64,000 nt of DNA from Endotrypanum monterogeii (lineage: Eukaryota > Euglenozoa > Kinetoplastea > Trypanosomatida > Trypanosomatidae): assembly GCA_000333855.2 (NCBI GenBank), contig CM007334.1, positions 364,634 through 428,633 on the forward strand, given 5' to 3'. The first letter of the stretch is position 1. Each line of letters begins with the position of its first letter. The notes under the pieces were generated by a model. The model searched no databases. It was not told the origin of the DNA and saw only the letters and a list, made by a program, of their open reading frames with translations. The translations under genes were made by a program, and so were the position numbers. Below are positions 1-9,635 of the stretch, in pieces.

Positions 1-340
1 ACACTCAGGAGACTAGTCTATAAAGCCTGTATCACTGCTTCCTCCGAAAGACACGCACAAACCTTTATTTGAAAAAAAAAAGCGACTCTAGCGTGTGATG
101 GGCAAGAAGCTCATGTCCCATCACAGGCACCCCCCCTCAAGTGCGTATCCATATGCTGACACACCCCCTCTTCGGTGAAGCCACATAAACAGAAAACCAT
201 GGGGCAGAGAGGAGATATATACCGAAGCCAGGGATTATTCGCACAAAACATTTGTCTGCAGAAGAGGAAAGGCCCACTGCTACGCGCTAGCAGTAAGACC
301 GAGAGACTGAAACGCAAAAAAAAAAAAAAAGATACGGGGG

Positions 341-400
341 AGGGAGGTATGAGGAGGAGGGGGTGGGGGGAGGGAGGTATGAGGAGGAGGGGGTGGGGGG
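341..400. repeat. 30-bp tandem duplication
   Basis: Two identical 30-bp purine-rich units, 341-370 and 371-400, lie head to tail. The unit is G-rich and contains GAGGAGGAGG followed by a broken G-run. It lies in non-coding DNA. Confidence 0.9.
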
Positions 401-921
401 TGGCAACGTCTGTGCCTCAGCGAGGCGCGACGAATCCGCGTATATGTATTGGACTTGCGTGTTTGAGTGTGTGTGTGTGTGTGTGTGTGTTTTATGTGTA
501 TGCGGGTGTGTATCGCTAGCATTAGACGGAGAAAATCAACGCTGGAGGGTAACAGCAGCCTTTGAAGGCAACCACGTGCAAAAATCTATGCAAGGGAGCC
601 ACGGCATGGAAAAACCTTTAAAAAAGATTGGGGGGGAAAGAAGCGATGAAGTACGCACACAGGCGCAAACACATACAAAAAAAAAATGTATGTATGTATG
701 GAGTATGTACCGTGCACATGAATACAAACAATTACGTTTTTTGTGGGTGTAATAAAAGAAAAAAAAAGCAATGATTGAAGGGCAGAACATGACAACAAAA
801 AGACACAAGGCACGCACACACCCGGGTCGCTCATGAGAACGAAATATGATCTTTTGAGGGCGGAGGTTATCCTCGAGTGGAGGTAAATAAATAAATACAT
901 ACATATATATGTATTTATATT

Positions 922-943
922 TATATATATATATATATATATA
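922..943. repeat. (TA)n tract
   Basis: 22 nt of alternating T and A in the spacer after the kinase gene. Confidence 0.95.
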
Positions 944-1070
944 AACATGTACATATATACATTAATGAGCGAGCAAAAGATGAGTGCTCCAAAGGGAGAG
1001 GAGGGAATCAAGAAAAGAAAAAAAAGAAGCAAGAAGAAAAAAGGAAAAGAAAAGAAAAAGGCAAATGAGG

Positions 1071-1937
1071 CTACAGCTTACTATCAGGGATGTTGGTGGA
1101 GTGCAGAACGACATCCGCATTCGACATCGTCTTGTCTATCAAGTCGCCGTTGATGGTGTCACTCCCGCCTGCACGCTCCATCGCCTCGTGGTAAGATATC
1201 CCCCAGGCCTTCATGTGGCGCTCGCAGAGACGCCTCGTGCACACGTTACGGTCGCATGACAGGAACAGTTTCACATCAAAGATATCATTCACCGCAGCCC
1301 ACGCAGGAGTCCCACGGTAAAGAAGATAGTTTCCCTCTACAATGATCACGCCAGCAGCGCCAGAGATGCGAACGTCGCGCTCCCGGGGATCGCCGACGCT
1401 GTGATCAAAGGAGGGTACCAAGACGTCATCGTAGAGACCGCGTTCGTTGGGTGTTCGTATGGCATTGAGATCTTCGTTTAGCTTTTTCGGGTTGAACGTC
1501 CACTCCGCGCCGCGACGCCTCACGGCCTCCTGCGCATTCGGCATCGCGAGCAGCTCTGAGCGGTAGCAGTGATAGCCGTCCATTGGCATCACACACACCT
1601 CCACACCACCTTCTCCGCCAGACCCGAGACCATCGCCGGGCTTACCACTGTTTCGTTCTGCTTCGTTTATGTCCACTTTACGAAACGGAGCCAGTGGATC
1701 GGGCTGATCGCTCAGCGCCTCGCGAACAGCATCTGCCAGCACGGCCACGGCTGTCGTCTTGCCACTCCCGGGGCGCCCGGCGAGGGCGACAAGGACACGA
1801 GGGACACGCGCCTCGCGCACCATGGGGTTAAGGTTGCGTAGATCCCGTCTCTGACGCTCGTATACAGAGACGATGCGCTGCACAGCGTTCGCGAGATCAT
1901 CGCTGTTTACCACCTTTTTATGTTCTGCACCACTCAT
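1071..1937 (-). CDS. YFH7/uridine-kinase-like P-loop kinase with C-terminal SKL
   Basis: This 288-residue protein belongs to the P-loop kinases related to uridine kinase, pantothenate kinase and yeast YFH7; these phosphorylate small metabolites, and the substrate here is unknown. Visible motifs are Walker A GRPGSGKT (residues 54-61), MPMDGYH (the substrate-side DGYH), RRGAEWTFNP, PSFDHSVGDP and VIIVEGNYLL, in the family order. The protein ends in Ser-Lys-Leu, a canonical PTS1 signal, so import into the glycosome is inferred. The ATG at 1937 was chosen because it is the first after a good splice acceptor (pyrimidine stretch then AG, near 1950); 56 more in-frame codons lie upstream but read as UTR. 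Length fits the family. The kinase fold is clear, the substrate is not. Confidence 0.88.
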   Translation of the reverse strand: MSGAEHKKVVNSDDLANAVQRIVSVYERQRRDLRNLNPMVREARVPRVLVALAGRPGSGKTTAVAVLADAVREALSDQPDPLAPFRKVDINEAERNSGKPGDGLGSGGEGGVEVCVMPMDGYHCYRSELLAMPNAQEAVRRRGAEWTFNPKKLNEDLNAIRTPNERGLYDDVLVPSFDHSVGDPRERDVRISGAAGVIIVEGNYLLYRGTPAWAAVNDIFDVKLFLSCDRNVCTRRLCERHMKAWGISYHEAMERAGGSDTINGDLIDKTMSNADVVLHSTNIPDSKL

Positions 1938-1948
1938 GATGGCCGAGG

Positions 1949-1952
1949 GCTG
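1949..1952 (-). promoter_or_regulatory. predicted spliced-leader acceptor of the kinase gene
   Basis: On the minus strand a TTTGTTTCCTCAG acceptor ends near 1950, 12 nt before the ATG at 1937. The first ATG after it is the chosen start. Confidence 0.4.
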
Positions 1953-3195
1953 AGGAAACAAATGCCTTGCGTGTGCGCTTATGCGTGTATGTCTGTGTGT
2001 GTGTGTCTGGAGAAGTTGAACACAGTCCCTTTCTGAAGAAGAGCAGGGTTTGAAAAATGAGTCTGCGCCTTCTTTACTGTATGTGCGTGTACCCTTAAAT
2101 GTCAAGGTGAGCTAATACGCACGCGTAATATCTACATGTGCGTATGTGTATGCTCGTAGCGTACCCCCGATCACCGCCAGTTGTGACGAGAGCGGAAGTC
2201 GAGAGGTGCAGAAGAAAAAAAAAAGGAATGGAACGATCAGGCAATGATAATGAGATGAAAGCAAGTGACATACAAGGGGAAAATAAAGAGGCAAAGAAAA
2301 GGCGACCAGAAAACAGCATCCCGCCTGCGTGGATAGAGATGAAAAGGGGGAGAAGGCTCAGCTCAACAACAAGGATAAAACCTTGCACACCCTCTTTTTT
2401 TTTCTTTAAAGGATATAAATATAAATATAAATATAGAAATAAATATATATTTATTTATTTATTTAATAGCCTCGGCTTGCCACAGCGCCACCGGCTACAT
2501 AAATGATCGTATGGAGGCAAACAAACAAACACACAAACACACACACACACACAAGGATGAAGATATAGAGGGGGGGGAAGGGTAATGTGTGGAAAAACAA
2601 AAAAGAAAGGGGGGGAAACAAATTTACCGATGGTGTTTTAGCAACTTGTACCTTTTGATGAAACCACCGATACTTCGCATATCGCGCACATGGTGAGAAA
2701 AATAGGACTTCTTCTCTCTCAGATATCGTCCCCCCCTGGTCCTGTTACGTGATAATCTACACTCCTTCGTCCTTGCAACACTCTTGCCGTGTGTGTCTAT
2801 GGATTCGCGTTGGCGGAGTCGTCTCCCATTGCACACCTACCCAAAACTTGAAATAGAAGAGGGGGGGAAGCAAATACACACACATACAAAAAAAAAAAGA
2901 TGCGACTACATCGCAGTACTGAGAGAAGTGAGAGAGGGGAGAAGAAGGAAGGGAAAAAAAACCTGCGTATCTCAAAACGAGCCCCCACCCCAACAGTGAG
3001 GGGCCCCCATACCCACCCCCTTCCCCTTTTATTTTTTCTCAGGCATCAACAAGGGATCGCCGAGCGTTCAACACCTCAAGAAAAGATCAAAAGTTGAAAC
3101 GATATCTCCTCAGAAGAGGAAGCGCGCACACACACACGCACACATATATATTTTTTTTTTGATTAGAAAAAATTCTTACGGTGAGATGAGGTTAC

Positions 3196-3212
3196 GGGGG
3201 GGGGGGGGGGGG
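3196..3212 (+). repeat. G17 homopolymer
   Basis: Seventeen consecutive G on the + strand inside a spacer of the leftward cluster, so the transcript would carry C17. Confidence 0.95.
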
Positions 3213-3695
3213 ATGAGATGGAGCACCGGCGCTGCGGCTGTTGCTCTGGAGTCAACGAACGAGGAATGGAAAAAATAAATGACGAAAAGAAAAGATTAAA
3301 GAAACGGGTATGCGGTGAGAAAAAAAAAAGGGGTCCTCGTAAAAAGGAGGGAGGGAGGGAGAAGAGGTGGTGAAAAAGAGTCAGAATGGAATGAGACATA
3401 AAACGTGTTTGGGTGGGAGAGGGGGTAAGAAAAGGGAAACACCCCCCGCCCTGCCGCTGCCGCCGCCGTGCAGGACAACGACAACGACGAGGGCAGTGAA
3501 CGTAAGCAGTAGAACTTGTGAAAACTGGAAGCTGTCAGCCATATCAATATATATGTACATATATGTATAATATGACGACGTGAATTTTTTAAAAAGCAAG
3601 CTCATCGCCAAGCAGGGAGGGTGGGGAAGAGAAGTACGCAACAAAAGGAGGTATGTTATGTTACGGGGAGAAATGTAAGAGAGATATGGGACATG

Positions 3696-3712
3696 TATAT
3701 ATATATATATAT
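3696..3712. repeat. (TA)n tract
   Basis: 17 nt of alternating T and A in the spacer between antiporter and kinase genes. Confidence 0.95.
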
Positions 3713-4439
3713 GTGTAAATATTTTTACGAAGAGACGTGTCCATACAAAGGAAAGACTGCGCAACTGCAGACACGTATTCTTACACTCACACACACATAC
3801 AGGAAACCTATGATGCCCACAAAAAGGGAAGGGAAGGTAACCAATGACCGTCCTCAAGTGACTAAGTGCAATTTATGTAGAAGCCTACAAAGGGCTTTGG
3901 GCAGCAGGCTGCAGTGACCACCCCCTCAGCCGTGGAGTCCCTCTACGTAACCCTGACACAGCATCCCATACACACACAGACACACGTCACAAACACCGCT
4001 GTCATTCTTTATACAAAGAAAAAAAATTGAAGTAGCACGGGGTTGGGAGGGGGGGGCCATGAGAAGTACACACCTCTACGACGACAAACATCAACAGTCC
4101 AAAAAAAAAGAAAAAGCAGAGAGATACGCACCAACAAAAAAGATTCGAACACATTCTAATTCTGAAGCGTCAGAGAGGCCTGAGAGGGGAAAGAGTTTCA
4201 ACGGGGACGAAAGAAAAACAAAATATATATATTTTCAGGAACAAGTAGTGCGAAAAAAAAAAAATCTGCTGTTGCTTGCCTTTAAAAAATGCGGACGGCA
4301 AAGAGAAATAATAAAAAAAACACACAGAGCTTCAGAGCCGCACTCGATTCCAGCTGATAGCCTAGTCGCGCTTGGCCCCGCCCTTCGCAATCTAGCTGAT
4401 GAACAAAAAGAGCATCATATAACCGCCAGAGGTTCTCAT

Positions 4440-6788
4440 CTAGCGTTGATACTGGCCTTGATCAACCACCTCAAGGCACTCAACGCTCCTGCTGGCGGAC
4501 CCCGCCCTTTTCTTCCTCGCCTGAGACGCAGGCATAGTCGAGGCCACAGCAACCCCACTCGAGAAGCTTCGGCTGGTGCTGGTCCCCTTCGGCTGGTTTG
4601 CCACTTGCTCGCGAGTCAAGATCAATGTACCGCCACGCACCAGACCCAGCGACGCCACCACCGCCATGAACATGACGTACATCGCGCTGATCTGCTGCAC
4701 GTTGTTTGCGTACTCAGCCATGTTATCAAGTGTATGCCTCTGATCTGGAGGCAAGGCTGCGATCATGCCTGCGACTAGGTTCGCCGCGATGGGCCCCACG
4801 GAAGCTTGTGCCGAAGCCTTCCCGAGGTACCCAACACACACGAGTAGCTTCTCCTTGAAGGACATGCCACCGCCTATCTGAATGAGAAAGATAACAACAA
4901 ACCGCACAGCTGTACTACACACCATGCAGATGATCGCCTTTGGGAAAAATTTTCCGTTGAATATCGCTTTGACGTTGATCTTAGCCCCCATAGTGGCAAA
5001 CAAAATCGGCATCATGACCTGATCCCAGGACAAGGCGAGCCATGTTGCCAGATATTTCTTGTTCTCCTCGTGCTCCACCTTACCGGTCCTAGACCACATG
5101 TGAGCCACAGTGGCGGAGAAAAACACGCACATCACACAGCCCCCTCCTGCAAGGCTCTGCTTGTACCCAAAGAATACCATCGTGTAACAGAGCGCCAGAA
5201 ACAAAGCGAAAGCGAAATCCATGCAGCTGTTCAGGTGTGCACGGGTGTACTTACCGTTCGGTAGTCGTTGCGCCTCCTTCTTGATGAGCTCCACCACGTA
5301 AAAGAAAAGAATGCCGAGAGCGATGCCGATTAAAATCCCACCAATGAATTGAACAGGGCCCAGCGTTATCGCGATCGCCAACTTCTGATCATAAAAAATC
5401 AGCCCAATAATGAAGTTCGCACACCAAACACCAATGACAATCTCAATACCAACCGCCGAGAGCATGAGCGACAGAGGGCCAACACCGCGTCCGTATCCCA
5501 GGTCCTGCAAGTACAAGCTACCCGGAACGACGACAGCTGGGGAGACAATACTGCACAGCATCCCTTGCAAGAAGGCCCAATTGTAGTCATTTTGATAATC
5601 GAATACTTTATTGGCGACCAGGCTATGCGAAACACCCTCGAATACAAACGGCATTGTGGCCAGCAGCGCCGTCTGCTTCCAGTGCGGAACGATATCCTTG
5701 ATGGCCAGCTTGTAGCCGGCACGGGCGAGAATGACTGTAAGCCCGAGCTTCGACGAGATATCGTACACCTGGGGCACAATACCGTGCGTCATGTATTTGA
5801 GACTTGGAATGTTGTTCCACATGATGCCCACCCACAGCACACCAACCAGGGGAGGTAGCTGCAGGATACGACAAGCAAGACCACCGACAATAGCCGACAC
5901 GATCACAAGCACCGCTGGGTCCCAGACGTAGCCACCTGGCTCCATTAGATGGTGAGGCAGCATGTTCCACAACATGAACCATATCAGTATAATGAAGCAC
6001 AGACGAATAAATATGTTCAGCACGCGTATCGACAGCCGGCGGCCGCCAATCGCAAGGATCAGCCCCTCTTTCCAAGAGTACCGCATCTCCCAGTGCCGCT
6101 CACCCTCACAACATTCACGGATTGACGGCAGAAACCAATTGCTGCCGGTGTAGGGCAACAGCGAGTATAAATCTCGGCTTGCCATGGTATGAGTAACGTC
6201 CGCGATGTACACAAGATCCCCTTCGTCTAGATGATGGATCTCATGCGCCAAGGGGATCAGGTGAGGCGGTAACTCCTTGACATAGGCCTCATTCGCAAAG
6301 GATTCTGAGTAACGCAGGGGGGCGTTGTGGTGACCAGGGCGTATATAGCTGTTGTTTTCGTTATCAGATTGTGTCATCGAATGTGAACTGCTGCTTCTAT
6401 GGGCAGAGTACATCGTGGCTTGGTCGGGAGCACTGCATGCGGGAACGGCCTTCGGGGCATTGTCCATGGCACCGGCTATCCCGCAGTGCAATGGGATGCG
6501 GTCCGAGTTAATGTCACTGGTAGCATGGTCAGCAGAAGATGACATGGGGAATTCTTTCCTCGACAGAGTACCATCACCCGCCGCAGCTGACTCGCCTCTG
6601 CGTTGTCCTTCGGGTGAAGTTGTGTTGTGCGGGGCCAAGAAGACGGAGTCGTACCCGACGACAATCTCGGTGTGGTATGTGTGGCGATGATCCGACTCGC
6701 CCTCACCCCTGTGGTTATCGGCTGCATCGCCGTCACGCCGCAGGGGCACTTGAGACGAAACCCCTTCCTGAGTGTTCCGCGACGACAT
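4440..6788 (-). CDS. SLC9B/NHA-type sodium/proton antiporter homologue with altered ion site
   Basis: This 782-residue membrane protein has a polar N-terminal tail of about 250 residues followed by about 12 hydrophobic segments and a short basic tail. The core resembles the NHA (SLC9B, CPA2-like) antiporters. It has VSPAVVVPGSLYLQDLGYG, the discontinuous-helix region, and GKASAQASVGP, which corresponds to the family's KATVQA-type stretch. Family members exchange Na+ or Li+ for H+ through a conserved Asp-Asp pair; here the equivalent position reads AVGIEIVIG, with Ile448-Glu449 replacing it. Transport may therefore be altered or lost. The start is an ATG with no better candidate. The extended N-terminus is poorly conserved in character and may be regulatory. 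The fold assignment is good; activity and membrane location are unknown. Confidence 0.85.
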   Translation of the reverse strand: MSSRNTQEGVSSQVPLRRDGDAADNHRGEGESDHRHTYHTEIVVGYDSVFLAPHNTTSPEGQRRGESAAAGDGTLSRKEFPMSSSADHATSDINSDRIPLHCGIAGAMDNAPKAVPACSAPDQATMYSAHRSSSSHSMTQSDNENNSYIRPGHHNAPLRYSESFANEAYVKELPPHLIPLAHEIHHLDEGDLVYIADVTHTMASRDLYSLLPYTGSNWFLPSIRECCEGERHWEMRYSWKEGLILAIGGRRLSIRVLNIFIRLCFIILIWFMLWNMLPHHLMEPGGYVWDPAVLVIVSAIVGGLACRILQLPPLVGVLWVGIMWNNIPSLKYMTHGIVPQVYDISSKLGLTVILARAGYKLAIKDIVPHWKQTALLATMPFVFEGVSHSLVANKVFDYQNDYNWAFLQGMLCSIVSPAVVVPGSLYLQDLGYGRGVGPLSLMLSAVGIEIVIGVWCANFIIGLIFYDQKLAIAITLGPVQFIGGILIGIALGILFFYVVELIKKEAQRLPNGKYTRAHLNSCMDFAFALFLALCYTMVFFGYKQSLAGGGCVMCVFFSATVAHMWSRTGKVEHEENKKYLATWLALSWDQVMMPILFATMGAKINVKAIFNGKFFPKAIICMVCSTAVRFVVIFLIQIGGGMSFKEKLLVCVGYLGKASAQASVGPIAANLVAGMIAALPPDQRHTLDNMAEYANNVQQISAMYVMFMAVVASLGLVRGGTLILTREQVANQPKGTSTSRSFSSGVAVASTMPASQARKKRAGSASRSVECLEVVDQGQYQR

Positions 6789-8041
6789 CGATATTGCGAA
6801 TGTAGAAGCCGGATGTAGAGCAAGGTGGTGCTCGGCGGCAGTGATCGCTGGCTATGACACTCGTATGAATCCGAAATCAAGGACGGATCAATCAAATTTC
6901 CACCAGGTACTGAAAAAAAAAAATAATATATATATATATATATATGCTTTGTGAAAGTGAATAAGAACGCAAGCCTTCGAGGGGGGAGAAAGGAGGAGCG
7001 AGGAGAAGAGGTCAGACGTGAGTAGATGAAGTGAGCCGCCTTGAAAAATGTTAAAAAGAAGGGGAAAGTGGGGAGATACAAGGAGCACCAAGAGCCGCAG
7101 AGTGTTGAAAATAAAGAAAATAAAAACTTTAGTTGCTCTTTTTTTTTTTAAACAATATATATCAATGACCCCTCCCTCCGAAAGAGAGCGAGGACTCAAA
7201 GAAGAAAAGGGAGGGTTGACGTGAACAGTATGAGAAAAGCTCACTCCCTATGGTAGTGGTTAGAGAAATGGGAAGAGGGTGGACACACAGAGGAGTGGTG
7301 GAGGACAGGATAATCAGTAGATGCGAGGTCGAGTGTCGGCATTCCACTTCACAGCGTGCTCTCGACACAGCACATTGCCGAAGCGCCATATGACAGACAC
7401 CCTTCTTGTCACCCGAGACGGAATGGGGTGAGAGGAGGCCATACGGTGAGGTCGATAGACACCATCAGCCCTCAGCAAGCGACGGGACCCAAAGGTGTGG
7501 AGGAGCTTAACGATGCGGGAAGTTCGTGGGCAATGCATCATTATTTTTTTTTTGTGTGCACAAGTTCAATAAAGCAGTGTTTAGAGTGTTTACATGGATA
7601 TTATGTCTATTCTTTTTTTTATATATAGGTGCGTCCATGTATTTATATTTTCTCTTTCTGGCTATAAGTGGAGAGCACTCGCAACGAAGCGGAAAGAAAA
7701 AGGGGGGGAGGGGGAAACAGGGAAGAAATGCACCCCACCCCCCTCTCCCCCTTGCCGCTAATGCAACTGAGAACACCAACACTAAGAAAGATGCACTCAC
7801 GCGCACGCGCAGGGGAGCTTCAGCTCCGGGCACCTCAAGTGAAACAAGAGGCCGCAGGGCAGGTCCACCTGAAGACAGCCCCCGGCCATTCACACAGGCG
7901 CACGTGGAAACCAAGCGTCAGCAACCACGCAAGCATCATTTTGCCTGTAATTGGAAGCTGAGGCACCATGCCAGCCACTGACGGTACCAACGACCTGAAA
8001 GAAGACGCATCACAAACACTGCTATATATCAAAATACACGA
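6789..8041. other. 1.25-kb spacer, no gene seen
   Basis: It contains a (TA)n run (6926-6945), several A- or T-runs and a potential G/C stem built from 7702-7714 and 7738-7751. A 75-codon leftward frame (7314-7541) has no recognisable domain and no pyrimidine-rich acceptor before it, so it is not called as a gene. Confidence 0.6.
6926..6945. repeat. (TA)n tract
   Basis: 20 nt of alternating A and T, about 140 bp upstream of the antiporter start. Confidence 0.95.
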
Positions 8042-9148
8042 TTACGCGTCTACCGATCCCGACATTGTCACGTAAAGGGTGCGAATCACCACACTCGCGA
8101 AGCTCACCATGAGTCGGAAGCGCAGTCCTGACCACAGCGCTGTCACACCATCCTCTCGCACAATTGTTTTAGCGCAGTCCATCACGCCAGCGTACCGCCT
8201 CTCATCCTTCTCGTCCGACGCTGTCAGGACGAGGCGACGACTTACCACCTCCAGAGGTTGCGTGAGTACGTCAGCAATCACCGCCAACCCGCGAGCCACC
8301 GCGTACGGGTACGCCATCTGAACACGCTCGCTCACCAAAGCGGACGCGATGAGGTACAGACCACGGTAGGTGCACACGGTCAGCGGCTCGACAGCAGCGC
8401 CGCGGTAAAACCCGCCCCACCCCTTGCGACGGTAGATCTGGCGAGCCGTTTCTGTGGCTGTGGAGCAGCGATATACCTCCTCTGTCTCGGCACATTCGCC
8501 ATCATCGCCCTTGGGCTCCGCTGGCGCCTCGCTGCCCGCGCTAATAGCGCTGGTGGCACCGCCCACTGGTGCCACAATGTCTGCCATGTAGTTGGTCATT
8601 ATTGTTTTACGAATCGCGTTGTATGGAGTGGCCACCCACACCGCGGCACTGGTGGCCACGAGTGAAAGCGCAACTACAACGGGGGTGCTCATCTCATCTG
8701 CCATACGCATCGGAATCAGCCGTTGCAAACACATGAACACTGCATTGGTAGCAAAGGAGTCGACGAAACCACTCGGCAGCGTCAGAACAGCGTCTGAGAG
8801 GACACCGCGGAGAAAGCCTTTGATACCCTCCTTTCGCCATAGACGACCGTATAACTGGCCAATGCCACGAAAGCCCCCAGCGGGCAGGCGGCCCTGTCGC
8901 ACCAGCTCGCCCTCCACAGCGGTCAGCAGCATCACACGGTCGATCGGGGCCGCCAGGGATCTCTGGAGGAGATCAAAGACAGCGCGGATCAGCATATCTA
9001 GAGCCATATCGGTCGCAGACAACTGAAGCCCCTGACCGACGCCGTAGTGCCCACCCACGCCGTCGCTACCCACGCCTTCCGCCTGGGAGTGCTGATACTG
9101 CTGCTGTTGCCCGTGGGCACGTGGGGAGGAAATTTCCTGAGCGGACAT
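8042..9148 (-). CDS. degenerate ADP/ATP-carrier-like mitochondrial carrier, copy 1
   Basis: This 368-residue protein has the three-repeat layout of the mitochondrial carrier family and is closest in flavour to ADP/ATP carriers. The three signature sites (consensus P-x-[DE]-x-x-[KR]) read PIDRVM, PYNAIR and PLEVVS, so each has lost one key residue. The downstream G-rich turns remain (KEGIKGFLRG, RKGWGGFYRG, EDGVTALWSG). The RRRMMM motif of true ADP/ATP carriers is absent. The N-terminal 45 residues are Gln/Gly/Ser-rich and unlike the family. The next gene upstream in transcription is a second, more eroded relative (shared NYMAD in repeat 2). The ATG is the first after a predicted acceptor near 9182. 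An inner mitochondrial membrane location is inferred; the substrate is unknown and transport may be lost. Confidence 0.82.
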   Translation of the reverse strand: MSAQEISSPRAHGQQQQYQHSQAEGVGSDGVGGHYGVGQGLQLSATDMALDMLIRAVFDLLQRSLAAPIDRVMLLTAVEGELVRQGRLPAGGFRGIGQLYGRLWRKEGIKGFLRGVLSDAVLTLPSGFVDSFATNAVFMCLQRLIPMRMADEMSTPVVVALSLVATSAAVWVATPYNAIRKTIMTNYMADIVAPVGGATSAISAGSEAPAEPKGDDGECAETEEVYRCSTATETARQIYRRKGWGGFYRGAAVEPLTVCTYRGLYLIASALVSERVQMAYPYAVARGLAVIADVLTQPLEVVSRRLVLTASDEKDERRYAGVMDCAKTIVREDGVTALWSGLRFRLMVSFASVVIRTLYVTMSGSVDA

Positions 9149-9156
9149 GATCCTTG

Positions 9157-9172
9157 CACGCTACACAGCGTG
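9157..9172 (-). promoter_or_regulatory. hairpin in the 5' UTR of carrier copy 1
   Basis: CACGCT-ACAC-AGCGTG gives a perfect 6-bp stem and 4-nt loop. It lies between the predicted splice acceptor (near 9182) and the ATG (9148), so it would fill about half of a roughly 33-nt leader. Effect unknown. Confidence 0.35.
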
Positions 9173-9358
9173 ACGCACCCTCTACAAAGACAAAGAGGCC
9201 AACTGTCTCAAAAGGGAAGAGAAGGGATTCCCTGTGCTAGCCTTCGTGAATGTGCGTGTCTGCAGCGTACCTGAATGACGCAGGTGCTCTGAAACGATAG
9301 AAAAAAATAATAATAATAAGAGGTGATGGAGAGAACAGCAGCCACAAAACAAATATAA

Positions 9359-9377
9359 ATATATATATATATATATA
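9359..9377. repeat. (TA)n tract
   Basis: 19 nt of alternating A and T upstream of carrier copy 1. Confidence 0.95.
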
Positions 9378-9589
9378 GATACAATATGCGTATGCTGCGA
9401 AGCTTTCACCGCGTAAAGTTTATAGGGAAACTATACCCAAAACTACACATATAAAGTGATCGCGTTATTAATATATGCTTTCGTGTTGGTGCATGGGAAA
9501 TGCGAAAAGTGGAAAAGCGAGAGATGGGGAGACGAGAAGATCGTGAAGGGAGTTCAGACACCCACCAAACAAAAAGGGGGGCACAAGAT

Positions 9590-9592
9590 CAA

Positions 9593-9632
<40 letters not shown>

Positions 9633-9635
9633 TTG
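9590..9635. repeat. 46-bp perfect palindrome with (TA)n core
   Basis: CAAAACAAT (9590-9598) and ATTGTTTTG (9627-9635) are exact reverse complements and enclose an uninterrupted alternating AT core, so the whole 46 bp reads the same on both strands and could extrude a cruciform. Confidence 0.9.

Larger units (their letters stand above)
1..1070. other. spacer at left edge, no gene seen
   Basis: This stretch lies downstream of the kinase stop and is probably its 3' UTR plus intercistronic DNA. It holds an A15 run (316-330), a perfect 30-bp tandem duplication (341-400), a (TG)n run (about 467-490) and a (TA)n run (922-943). Open frames here are low-complexity and have no recognisable domain. Confidence 0.6.
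1938..4439. other. 2.5-kb spacer, no gene seen
   Basis: This spacer separates the antiporter-like gene (upstream in transcription) from the kinase. It holds an AT-rich block (2411-2465), a (CA)n-like run (2523-2553), a G17 run on the + strand (3196-3212), a (TA)n run (3696-3712) and many A-runs. Open frames are short, overlap simple repeats and show no domain. Confidence 0.6.

Noticed and set aside
7314..7541. 75-codon leftward frame in the antiporter-carrier spacer
   Set aside because: No acceptor tract before it, no domain, not distinguishable from chance.
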